Positions 22,077 through 28,178 of a DNA stretch of 28,178 bases are shown one piece after another. Each line of letters starts with the position of its first letter. Within the stretch, counting starts at the first letter, position 1. Location of the stretch: IMG/VR virus record IMGVR_UViG_3300044530_000011, positions 1 through 28,178 of that record. One strand, given 5' to 3'. The notes beneath the pieces were generated by a model that made no database searches, had not been told where the DNA came from, and worked only from the letters and a program-made list of their open reading frames with translations. A program made the position numbers and the translations under genes. The DNA is from a virus.

Positions 22077-24280
22077 TGTGGCATTCCTTGTGGAGGCATC
22101 ATTTGTTCTGGTGGCATTTCTTGCTGCGGAGGCATCATCTCCATGGGCATGGATTCCTCGCGCATATCAGGCATTTGGTTGACTGTGTTTTGCGACTCCA
22201 TGGCCGCAGCAACAACACCCATGGCAATGTCTTGGATCTGTTCTTCGGTCATACCGGCCTGCACAGCGGCAATCCGCTTAGTTTCGGCGTCATAAAGTTT
22301 GATCTGAGCCTCAAAGTCTTTGCGCTCCATGTCCTGCATCTCAATAGACTTGCCGACATTCTCAATCATCTGGTGCATCTGCTCCATCTCAGCGCCCATG
22401 GCCTGAATCTGTTGCTGGGCCGCCTGCAATGCTGGGTCTTCGTTGCCGTCTTCCAAGAACTTAGGATCAATGGTCTTGGCAAAGCGCTTGGACATTTCCT
22501 GTGCGCCAGGCCAGTCCATGTTCTTGACAAACAAGTCACCGGCAACAGTCCAAAGCTGGGGATTACCCTGTAACAGTTGAGCCATGGCTTCTAGCGCTTC
22601 TTGGCGCTTGGTTGCGTAGCCTGGGCCAGTTGTGGCCACCACGTCGTACTTGCCAACGCCGGGGTTGTAGATCTTTTCGATCACAATGCCTTGCTCATTG
22701 ACAATCTTGTTGACGGGTTGAGGTTGATCAGGGTTGATCTTGACCATCTTAGTCTCGCCGTCTTCACCAATGATGCGGGCAATGCGTTGTGTGTCGTAAA
22801 TCTTGGGGATCAAGTCCACCAGTTGACGGGCCACATGGCGCACGGCACGGGTCAGGTTGTCACCATAATGGAAAGTACCAACATCACCCTCACGCTGGCG
22901 GGCCAGAATGGCTCTGCCAGAGCGTTCGTTGCTTCCCATGCCCAAAGAGGCGTTGTATTGGCCGGTTGTAGACTTGATGTCCTCAGATGCGCCAGCTTTG
23001 GCTTGCAATAGACCGCTGGAGGCCATTGGGGGTTGCGCCCGCTGGGGTAGTGGCAAGACTGCGCCTTGGCCGTCTGTAACGTCTGGATTGACTTCCAAAT
23101 AAGGCCAGTTGTTTGTGTTGGCTGTCTTCCACTTGTCTTCGTAGCCCTCAAACTGGCCACCGTAGCCAATGAACGGAGCCTTGGGGGCCAGTGCCAGCAT
23201 TTCAGCTTCTTGAGACACCCAGTAGTTGTACATGCGCTGGGCATCTTTGGCGTTACGCACAAGGCCAGAAATGTAGATACGGCCATCAACCTCAAACTCA
23301 TTACCAACAACACGGATCACGGGGATCCATTTGCCAGCCCACTCTTTTTGTTCAAGGATTTCATATCCGTTGATCTTGCAGTACATCACCCGTGGGCGCT
23401 CAGACATGCGTGATTTGACAGGCTTGCCAAACATGTCCTTAAGCATCTTATCTTCAGGCGTGCCTTCAAAGGCCGACTGGTTGCCGGGGTACAAATTCAG
23501 CTTGGTTTTGTCGTAGTCAATGTAGTAATAACTAGCAATACGCACTGTTTCTTCACTCAGCCAATTGCTGATTGACTGGTCACCTACGCCGAGGGACTGG
23601 AGCGTAGAGATAGGCGCGGCATCTGGATACTGGCGCTCATATTCTGCTTTTGGGAGGTCTTCGGTAATAAAACAATACTTGGCATCCGCACCCGTTGGGT
23701 CTTGGATCAATGGATCCATGTAGACCGAGAAGCTGTTGCGAATACGGCCAATTTTGATGTCTTGATCGAATGTGTTTTCGTCACAATACTCGGTCATCAG
23801 GGTGATGTAACCCTCGCCGTAAGACACTTGGTTTTCGCAAGCGGTGTCGTATGCCACGTCAGCGTCAGAGATGTACTCAATGTGGCGGATCATGCCGTTG
23901 AAAATGTCGGCCACTTCCACATCGGCATTGTCATCGACTGGGATGACCTTGGCGCCTGGGCGGTTCTGACGCATGTCATTCGTCACTTGACGAACGTGCT
24001 GCGGCAGTTTGTTAATCGTAAGTGTCGGGCGTGCGTTAATGGTCTGACCCTGCACCGCGCCGCGGGTGGCCAGTACGTCAGCAGGCCACTGCCAGTGATT
24101 GTCAGGAGAACCGGCATAAAAACGCAAATCGTCGATCTCATCTTCACGGCTCTCGGCCAGTGCAGAGACAGCCATGTCCAACCGAGCGCGGGCGGTTGTC
24201 AGAATGTCTGAATCAGACTTTGGTGGTTTGCCGCCAGCAGCTACGTTAGCGGCTGCGACTATTCCGGTTGGATCATTCAT
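22073..24280 (-). CDS. Portal protein, P22 gp1-like
   Basis: At 735 residues it is close to P22 portal (725 aa). Features include the helical N-terminal part with LPQHVRQVTNDMRQNRPGAK, the stretch ENQVSYGEGYITLMTEYCDE, the crown region DIKSTTGQYNASLGMGSNER, and a long helical C-terminal barrel (EEQIQDIAMGVVAAAMESQN). The last ~30 residues are Met/Pro/Gln-rich. It forms the dodecameric ring through which DNA enters and leaves; TerL docks to it and gp4-like factors extend it. Start overlaps the GroES-like stop (ATGA). Confident. Confidence 0.93.
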   Translation of the reverse strand: MNDPTGIVAAANVAAGGKPPKSDSDILTTARARLDMAVSALAESREDEIDDLRFYAGSPDNHWQWPADVLATRGAVQGQTINARPTLTINKLPQHVRQVTNDMRQNRPGAKVIPVDDNADVEVADIFNGMIRHIEYISDADVAYDTACENQVSYGEGYITLMTEYCDENTFDQDIKIGRIRNSFSVYMDPLIQDPTGADAKYCFITEDLPKAEYERQYPDAAPISTLQSLGVGDQSISNWLSEETVRIASYYYIDYDKTKLNLYPGNQSAFEGTPEDKMLKDMFGKPVKSRMSERPRVMYCKINGYEILEQKEWAGKWIPVIRVVGNEFEVDGRIYISGLVRNAKDAQRMYNYWVSQEAEMLALAPKAPFIGYGGQFEGYEDKWKTANTNNWPYLEVNPDVTDGQGAVLPLPQRAQPPMASSGLLQAKAGASEDIKSTTGQYNASLGMGSNERSGRAILARQREGDVGTFHYGDNLTRAVRHVARQLVDLIPKIYDTQRIARIIGEDGETKMVKINPDQPQPVNKIVNEQGIVIEKIYNPGVGKYDVVATTGPGYATKRQEALEAMAQLLQGNPQLWTVAGDLFVKNMDWPGAQEMSKRFAKTIDPKFLEDGNEDPALQAAQQQIQAMGAEMEQMHQMIENVGKSIEMQDMERKDFEAQIKLYDAETKRIAAVQAGMTEEQIQDIAMGVVAAAMESQNTVNQMPDMREESMPMEMMPPQQEMPPEQMMPPQGMPQ

Positions 24281-24510
24281 TCCAAAACCCCTAAAATATG
24301 AGGCTCACGCATCACGACGTACATCTTGCCGTCTTGTTTAAATTCTTGCCCTACACCAAAGTATACGTGATCTCCAACCTTGATGTCCAAACATTTTGAG
24401 CCAACGGCCACCGCAATGCCGGTTTCAGTCTGTGAGTTCAAAGGCAATACAAACAAGGGATGTTTTTCAACATCACGCTCAATGATGACGCAATCTTGCA
24501 GTGCTTTCAT
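24277..24510 (-). CDS. GroES-like co-chaperonin
   Basis: A 77-residue protein with the Cpn10 pattern: [10 protein letters not shown] as first strand, a hydrophobic FVLPL element where the mobile loop would contact Gro[20 protein letters not shown] and the closing [12 protein letters not shown]. It is shorter than GroES (97 aa) because the mobile loop and roof are compact. Phage co-chaperonins (T4 gp31 is the model) partner host GroEL to fold coat protein. It lies between the small basic genes and the portal in the head operon, so a capsid-folding role is plausible. No GroEL gene is present in the window. Confidence 0.78.
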   Translation of the reverse strand: MKALQDCVIIERDVEKHPLFVLPLNSQTETGIAVAVGSKCLDIKVGDHVYFGVGQEFKQDGKMYVVMREPHILGVLE

Positions 24511-24644
24511 TTTTTCTTTTTCTCTGCTTCACGCTTAACACTGTAAGCAATTGCCACGGCTTGCTTGACTGGCTTGCCAGCTTTGACTTCAGCCTTGACG
24601 TTTTTGCGGAAGGCTTCGGGTGATTTTGATTTGACGAGTGGCAT
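24507..24644 (-). CDS. Tiny basic phage protein, 45 aa
   Basis: Read from ATG 24644, overlapping the upstream TAA (TAATG), to TGA overlapping the GroES-like ATG (ATGA). The product ([20 protein letters not shown], then [20 protein letters not shown] and a Lys tail) is a type I recall as a frequent tiny ORF in phages: basic, with an AIAYSVKR helix. It could bind nucleic acid, but there is no direct evidence. The tight overlaps at both ends support it as a gene. Confidence 0.75.
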   Translation of the reverse strand: MPLVKSKSPEAFRKNVKAEVKAGKPVKQAVAIAYSVKREAEKKKK

Positions 24645-24796
24645 TATTTTTTCTTCGCAGTTTTAGCAGATTCTTTGAACGCCTTGGCGGTCGGTGCGCC
24701 TTTGTCGCCAGGCTGGCGCATTTTCTCTTTGCTACCAGCGGCTATGCGCTCACGTTTGGCTGCGATATTTGCATAGAGTCCGGGTTTAGTCGCCAT
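24644..24796 (-). CDS. Tiny basic phage protein, 50 aa
   Basis: Read from ATG 24796 to TAA 24646-24644. The product [20 protein letters not shown] continues with [20 protein letters not shown] and a Lys/Ala tail. The pattern [21 protein letters not shown] is one I recall from many phages, unassigned. High Lys/Arg content suggests nucleic-acid contact or packaging with DNA. It is separated from the DUF6321-like gene by 3 bases and shares one base with the next gene. Confidence 0.75.
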   Translation of the reverse strand: MATKPGLYANIAAKRERIAAGSKEKMRQPGDKGAPTAKAFKESAKTAKKK

Positions 24797-24799
24797 GAT

Positions 24800-25060
24800 T
24801 TAACACTTCCATCGTTTAAGAGCCGCTTTAGCGCGTTCGCCATCCTTGGCGTTGGCTGCCACTGCACCCATGCGGGCGCAAAATGAATCCTTGCGGCTCT
24901 GATCTGCTTTAGTCTTAGGGTTAGGCGCTGGCGCCTTGAGGTTTGAGCCTGTCGCGGCGTTGTACTTAGCGCGGCCTTTTTCAGTCAAGCCAGCACCTTT
25001 GGACACTGGCAGTTTTTCGCCGCGGCCAACGCTAAGAGAGACATTCTTTTTTGTAGCCAT
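24800..25060 (-). CDS. DUF6321-like small basic protein, 86 aa
   Basis: The sequence LPVSKGAGLTEKGRAKYNAA, then TGSNLKAPAPNPKTKADQSR, KDSFCARMGAV and a final AALKRWKC is the pattern I associate with DUF6321, a short basic family widespread in phages near terminase or portal genes. Two Cys and many Lys/Arg are present. Function unknown; DNA binding is a guess. It starts directly after the TerL stop. Confidence 0.75.
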   Translation of the reverse strand: MATKKNVSLSVGRGEKLPVSKGAGLTEKGRAKYNAATGSNLKAPAPNPKTKADQSRKDSFCARMGAVAANAKDGERAKAALKRWKC

Positions 25061-26587
25061 CTAACTTCCCATCCATGAAGTTGCAACCGCCGGTCTGTCA
25101 GTGTACTTGCGGCTTGTTTCCCTCGCAGTATATTCCCTATGAGCCACAGGAAACGCAAACGTCACGCATATTGCGTCAGCCGCGTCAGGACTTGCTAGGC
25201 CACGCGCCTTCATGTCCTTCTTTGACTCCAAAAATATAGTGCCCCTCGAATCTGGCTTGATCATAGGCGATACCAAATCAGTTTTCAAGAACCTATCTTT
25301 GGGAATTGATGCCGTTCTTAGCCAATCCTTCATTTTTCCCCACATTTCAGCCCTTTTATTGCCATACATGACCGGATTTGCCGATTTATTGCCAAAGTTG
25401 ACACCTTTGACTTTGTACCTTTGTTCCTTCAATCGGTCAACAATGCCAGCACCCAAGCCACCCTCATCAATTACCACCATCGCAGGCTTAAATTCCTCCA
25501 TGGCCTCAATGATGTGGCCAACCACCGTCATGGTGTCATCGCCTCGATGCCTGTCAATGCGCACAATGTCGCGTCCTTGGCGTATCGCAATCACCGTAGC
25601 ATCAGCGCCAAAGCGTGCAGGGTCAACTCCAATGATGATTGGCGCAGTCTGATCCTTGTACTTAGGCCTATTCATGGCCTCATCCACAATGTCAGCCGGA
25701 ATGAACTGGTCATCACCCTCAGATGGGAACATGCCATAGACCTCAACGTGCGCTTGGCTGGATTCGGGCCCGTATTCGTCAATGATGTTCTGGTATACCG
25801 CCTTATCAGTGCCTTCTACCGTTCTAGCATCCACAACCTTATTCGTCCAGAAGTCGCGCTTAGAGTTAAAGCACTCATAAAAGTAGCCAGTGTTGCGCCG
25901 TGGGTTAGAGAACGCCAACCAAAGGCGGTTCGGTGTGTTCTCGGTAAAAAAGCCAGCCGTCACAGCCCAGATCGAGTCGTCAATACCGCTGGCCTCGTCA
26001 AAGATCACCATCACACCATCAAAGTTGTGGACACCAGCATAAGCATCTGGGTTCTCTGCGCTCCACAACCGGCCCTCAACAGCCCAATACCTTGTGCCTT
26101 TTTTGAGGTCTTTCTCAACCAGTTCAGTCAACCACGTTGCCGGCGTGATCTTGGTGGCCGCAACCTCAAACCAGTGGCTGTTAATGCTCATGGCCAACCA
26201 CTTCGTAATCTCAGCCCAAGTCACCGCACGCAGCTGTGCTTCGCTGTTGGCCGAAATGATCGTTGTTGAGCCAATGCGCGTTGATAGCATCCAGATGGTG
26301 AGCCAGCTGACTAAGGCTGATTTGCCGATACCACGGCCAGAAGACACCGCACTGCGCAGGGTGTTGAAGTCTATCTTGCCCTGGTTGTCTTTGATGTGGT
26401 TGCTGATTTCGCGCAGGACTTCCCTCTGCCACTTGCGTGGCCCCTTGAAGTTCGCCAGTGGCGTGTTCTCTTGGCCCCAAGGGAAGGCAAACAGCACAAA
26501 CGCCTCTGGGTCATCGGCAATCGCCGGTGTCCACAGCGTGGCCATCAACTCTTGTTCGTCTTCGGGCTTGTAGATCGTGGTTTGCAT
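25061..26587 (-). CDS. Terminase large subunit (TerL)
   Basis: The 508-residue protein has the packaging ATPase Walker A SGRGIGKS (residues 83-90), Walker B VMVIFDEAS (192-200, D197/E198), and a C-terminal RNase H-like nuclease with IIIGVDPARFGADATV (D322), MVVIDEGGLG (D374) and a late Asp in SPDAADAICV. It pumps DNA into the head through the portal and cuts the concatemer. The N-terminal 50 residues are a typical recruitment region. No clear small terminase subunit is seen in the window. The ATG follows the upstream stop with no gap. Confident. Confidence 0.94.
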   Translation of the reverse strand: MQTTIYKPEDEQELMATLWTPAIADDPEAFVLFAFPWGQENTPLANFKGPRKWQREVLREISNHIKDNQGKIDFNTLRSAVSSGRGIGKSALVSWLTIWMLSTRIGSTTIISANSEAQLRAVTWAEITKWLAMSINSHWFEVAATKITPATWLTELVEKDLKKGTRYWAVEGRLWSAENPDAYAGVHNFDGVMVIFDEASGIDDSIWAVTAGFFTENTPNRLWLAFSNPRRNTGYFYECFNSKRDFWTNKVVDARTVEGTDKAVYQNIIDEYGPESSQAHVEVYGMFPSEGDDQFIPADIVDEAMNRPKYKDQTAPIIIGVDPARFGADATVIAIRQGRDIVRIDRHRGDDTMTVVGHIIEAMEEFKPAMVVIDEGGLGAGIVDRLKEQRYKVKGVNFGNKSANPVMYGNKRAEMWGKMKDWLRTASIPKDRFLKTDLVSPMIKPDSRGTIFLESKKDMKARGLASPDAADAICVTFAFPVAHREYTARETSRKYTDRPAVATSWMGS

Positions 26588-27868
26588 TTATTTTGTTCTG
26601 ACAATCAACTGATTGACCGGAACGTCGTAGCTTTGATAGGGAAAAGTGGCTATGCGTTCTTGAGGCGTCATGTTCATGCGAGTTTGCACTGCTCTGGCTT
26701 CGGCTTCGCCGGCAAGACGCTGATACAAATCAAATTTTGCTTGTTCGCTGTGATAAGCAAGTAACGCTTTTTCATCTAATTCACGCGCCTCTTTTTCAAG
26801 TTTTAAACCTTTTTTGCGGGCGCCAGGCTTGACAATCTTTGTTGGATCAAGCGGGTCATTAGCGCTAGACATCCTAAACATTTCTTGTGCTTGTTCTCTT
26901 TTTTGTTTTGCAATTTCTTCAAGCGTCAAAATCATTGTTTGTGGATCACCACCCCCTGCAAAACCTTCTCTTTGCTGTACAGCGTGTTGAAGCTCATGCA
27001 ACATTGTTGATCTATTTACAGCTCCATTTTCGCTAATAGGAACACCAATATTGTCCCTTTCGGTTTCGTAATATCCGCCCTTTCTGCCAGGCTTCAAAAA
27101 AACGCCAATATTTTTTGTGTCGGGATATGCCGCCGATAGTTCTGGGTGCAACAAAGCCTTTTGCCTGCGAACTACGGTTGAATTTCCTCTTTCTAAATCT
27201 GTTCTTTCACCCCAAGAATAAAGTTTGTGGCCAGGCATTGAATTAGCGTCACTAATCTCTTGCCTCAATTTGCCTTCTGACCCCCTAAATGTGCCAGTAG
27301 CTGCCCAGATTTCTTCAGGTTTTGCGCCAGCCTTTTCCATCTCTAACGCTTTATTTGCAGCAGCCTGATTCCATGTCTTAGAAGTAGGGCCAACAAAAAT
27401 CTGGCTTTGCGTACCCTGCGCCATTCCCTGCAACATCTCAGCCGGCAACCCACCGCGCTCCATGATGCCTGGCACAACCCTCTCCGCATAACGCTCACCA
27501 GCCATGCCAGCTTTCATTGCCGCCTGCCTTGCAGCCCTTGCCGCTTGCAGTGTGGCCATAGTCGCAGGCTGCGCTACAGGCGCCACCGCCATGGCCGCTT
27601 CTAATGCCTCCGGCCTGATGCGTGTCGTCATGCCTGCACCAGTTGTTAGGGGTTCGCCATAGGACAGGCGATCCAGTGTCTGGCTAATCGCCGGCATCGA
27701 TAAGAACCGCGCCGTGCCCTGCATCTGCTGGGTGCGCTGGGGTGAATAACTCTGCGCTATCAGGTCAGCCAGTGCGCCCAAATACTCGTTGCGCTGGGTT
27801 GCGCTCAAAGTGTCTTGGTACGCCAACATGTTTGCTGGGCGCTGGGCTAGGGCGTTGTTAATTGGCAT
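26588..27868 (-). CDS. Polyvalent-type protein with zincin metallopeptidase domain
   Basis: A 426-residue protein in two parts. Residues 1-150 are Ala/Gln-rich and helical. From ~158 there is a segment like large-polyvalent-protein-associated domains (SKTWNQAAANKALEMEKAGA, then IWAATGTFRGSEGKLRQEIS), and then a zincin core: STMLHELQHAVQQREG gives HExxH (H291, E292, H295), with GEAEAR (E388/E390) as the likely third ligand. Polyvalent proteins of phages and plasmids are thought to be delivered with DNA and counter host defence or modify targets. It is the first gene of the late operon, before TerL. The 5' half is visibly GC-richer than the protease half. No Shine-Dalgarno precedes ATG 27868. 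Substrate unknown. Confidence 0.8.
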   Translation of the reverse strand: MPINNALAQRPANMLAYQDTLSATQRNEYLGALADLIAQSYSPQRTQQMQGTARFLSMPAISQTLDRLSYGEPLTTGAGMTTRIRPEALEAAMAVAPVAQPATMATLQAARAARQAAMKAGMAGERYAERVVPGIMERGGLPAEMLQGMAQGTQSQIFVGPTSKTWNQAAANKALEMEKAGAKPEEIWAATGTFRGSEGKLRQEISDANSMPGHKLYSWGERTDLERGNSTVVRRQKALLHPELSAAYPDTKNIGVFLKPGRKGGYYETERDNIGVPISENGAVNRSTMLHELQHAVQQREGFAGGGDPQTMILTLEEIAKQKREQAQEMFRMSSANDPLDPTKIVKPGARKKGLKLEKEARELDEKALLAYHSEQAKFDLYQRLAGEAEARAVQTRMNMTPQERIATFPYQSYDVPVNQLIVRTK

Positions 27869-27917
27869 GGGGCAGATGTTAAATCATTTTTTTAAAAAAT
27901 AAAAATAAAAAATGTTT

Positions 27918-27936
27918 GCGGGGCTACCGTTCCCGC
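27918..27936 (-). terminator. Terminator-like hairpin ahead of late operon
   Basis: GCGGG (27918-27922) pairs with CCCGC (27932-27936) around a 9-base loop. In the - direction the stem is followed by AAACATTTTTTATTTTTATT, a T-rich tract. It would stop leftward transcription before the first late gene unless antiterminated, or protect the leader from readthrough. The stem is only 5 bp, so this is moderate. Confidence 0.4.
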
Positions 27937-27995
27937 GGCCCTTTCGCGCCGGCCCTACCCCCGCCCCCTCGGCCATCGGTGGCAGGCCATAGGCG

Positions 27996-28084
27996 TTGTC
28001 CACAGGCAGTTATGCACACTTGTCCACAATTGCTTGTGCATAACTTTATTTGTAATGCTTTGATACTCTTAAATCTGTGGATAA
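27996..28084. promoter_or_regulatory. Cluster of five DnaA-box-like sites
   Basis: Five 9-mers in 89 bases match the DnaA box TTATCCACA or its complement: TTGTCCACA at 27996-28004, TTATGCACA at 28010-28018, TTGTCCACA at 28020-28028, TGTGCATAA at 28035-28043 and the perfect TGTGGATAA at 28076-28084. Three are on the + strand and two on the - strand. The density is far above chance and an AT-rich tract lies about 80 bases away, as in bacterial origins. Confidence 0.7.
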
Positions 28085-28156
28085 CTTAGGGTCAACTTAA
28101 CATAATGGACACTGTATAAAGTAGAAACGTATTTTCTGCTTTCCGAGCCTTCTTTT

Positions 28157-28174
28157 CGTTGCGTTTGCGCAACG
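28157..28174. repeat. Perfect inverted repeat at the window edge
   Basis: CGTTGCG-TTTG-CGCAACG: a 7-bp stem with a 4-base loop. No T-run follows in the visible bases to the right; on the - strand it is followed by AAAAGAAGG. It could be a protein-binding palindrome, an origin element or the end of a terminator that continues outside the window. Confidence 0.5.
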
Positions 28175-28178
28175 TGTC

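Larger units (their letters stand above)
27869..28178. other. Non-coding region with origin-like and leader features
   Basis: These 310 bases carry no convincing ORF. From left to right: a short spacer; an AT-rich tract (27881-27917) with runs of T and A; a GC-rich block (27918-27975) that includes a hairpin; a cluster of DnaA-box-like 9-mers (27996-28084); a possible -10 hexamer TATAAA at 28115-28120 with only a weak -35; and a perfect 7-bp inverted repeat (28157-28174). On the - strand TTGACC (28095-28090) could be a -35 element with the consensus DnaA box lying between it and a poor -10. The AT-rich tract next to DnaA boxes is the arrangement of a DnaA-dependent origin. The promoter for the late operon is expected here but cannot be fixed. 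Confidence 0.6.

Noticed and set aside
22025-22573. + strand frame of 182 codons opposite the portal 3' end
   Set aside because: His/Leu-rich shadow created by the Met/Pro-rich portal tail; no supporting start signal.
25421-26269. Long + strand frame (282 codons) opposite TerL
   Set aside because: It is antisense to a confident TerL gene, has no domain signal and no ribosome site; composition bias of the coding strand explains it.
1-28178. CRISPR array, tRNA, integrase or IS element
   Set aside because: No regularly spaced direct repeats with unique spacers, no cloverleaf ending in CCA, no recombinase or transposase motif was found by reading both strands.

Overview
The window is a stretch of a tailed-phage genome with a podovirus (P22-like) morphogenesis plan. 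It may be a free virion genome, a metagenomic contig or a phage-plasmid. No integrase, repressor, tRNA, IS element or CRISPR array is visible. The structural set (TerL, gp1-type portal, gp8-type scaffold, gp5-type coat, gp4-type and gp10-type tail accessory proteins, ejection proteins, fibres) points to a short-tailed phage. The host is probably a Gram-negative bacterium, since there is an M15 peptidoglycan endopeptidase with a 3-TM holin. It cannot be named from sequence alone; an aquatic proteobacterium is only a guess from the style of the small conserved phage genes.

Layout. Bases 1-4933 (+ strand) are a compact early or replication operon: the end of a DUF669 gene, a RecB/Cas4-like PD-(D/E)XK nuclease, an SF2 DEAH helicase, a glutaredoxin fused to a small phage domain, and several tiny overlapping genes. 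From 4899 to 27868 every gene is on the - strand, so the two transcription units converge and their last genes overlap by 35 bp. Read in the direction of transcription (right to left), the late operon runs: a polyvalent zincin-like protein (26588-27868), TerL, three tiny basic proteins, a GroES-like co-chaperonin, portal, a DUF5856 protein, a small cassette of appendage genes, scaffold, major coat protein, two probable head-decoration proteins separated by hairpin terminators, gp4-like and gp10-like tail accessory proteins, a large tail fibre, a GNAT acetyltransferase, three ejection or internal virion proteins, and finally a tightly coupled lysis/membrane cluster ending in the M15 endolysin.

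The last 310 bp (27869-28178) are non-coding. They hold an AT-rich tract, a GC-rich block with a terminator-like hairpin, and five DnaA-box-like 9-mers within 89 bp, which together resemble a DnaA-dependent replication origin.

Six small genes absent from a simple long-ORF scan were read directly: 1402-1560, 6429-6581, 7069-7209, 24507-24644, 24644-24796 and, less certainly, 12104-12154. Most are tied to their neighbours by ATGA, GTGA or TAATG stop-start overlaps. The most distinctive items are the DnaA-box cluster, the polyvalent metallopeptidase ahead of TerL, the GroES-like gene next to the portal, the ladder of hairpins (two with UUCG loops) after the coat gene, the appendage cassette between portal and scaffold, and a 24-nt repeat encoding an LLTENG-type motif inside the gp10-like gene.
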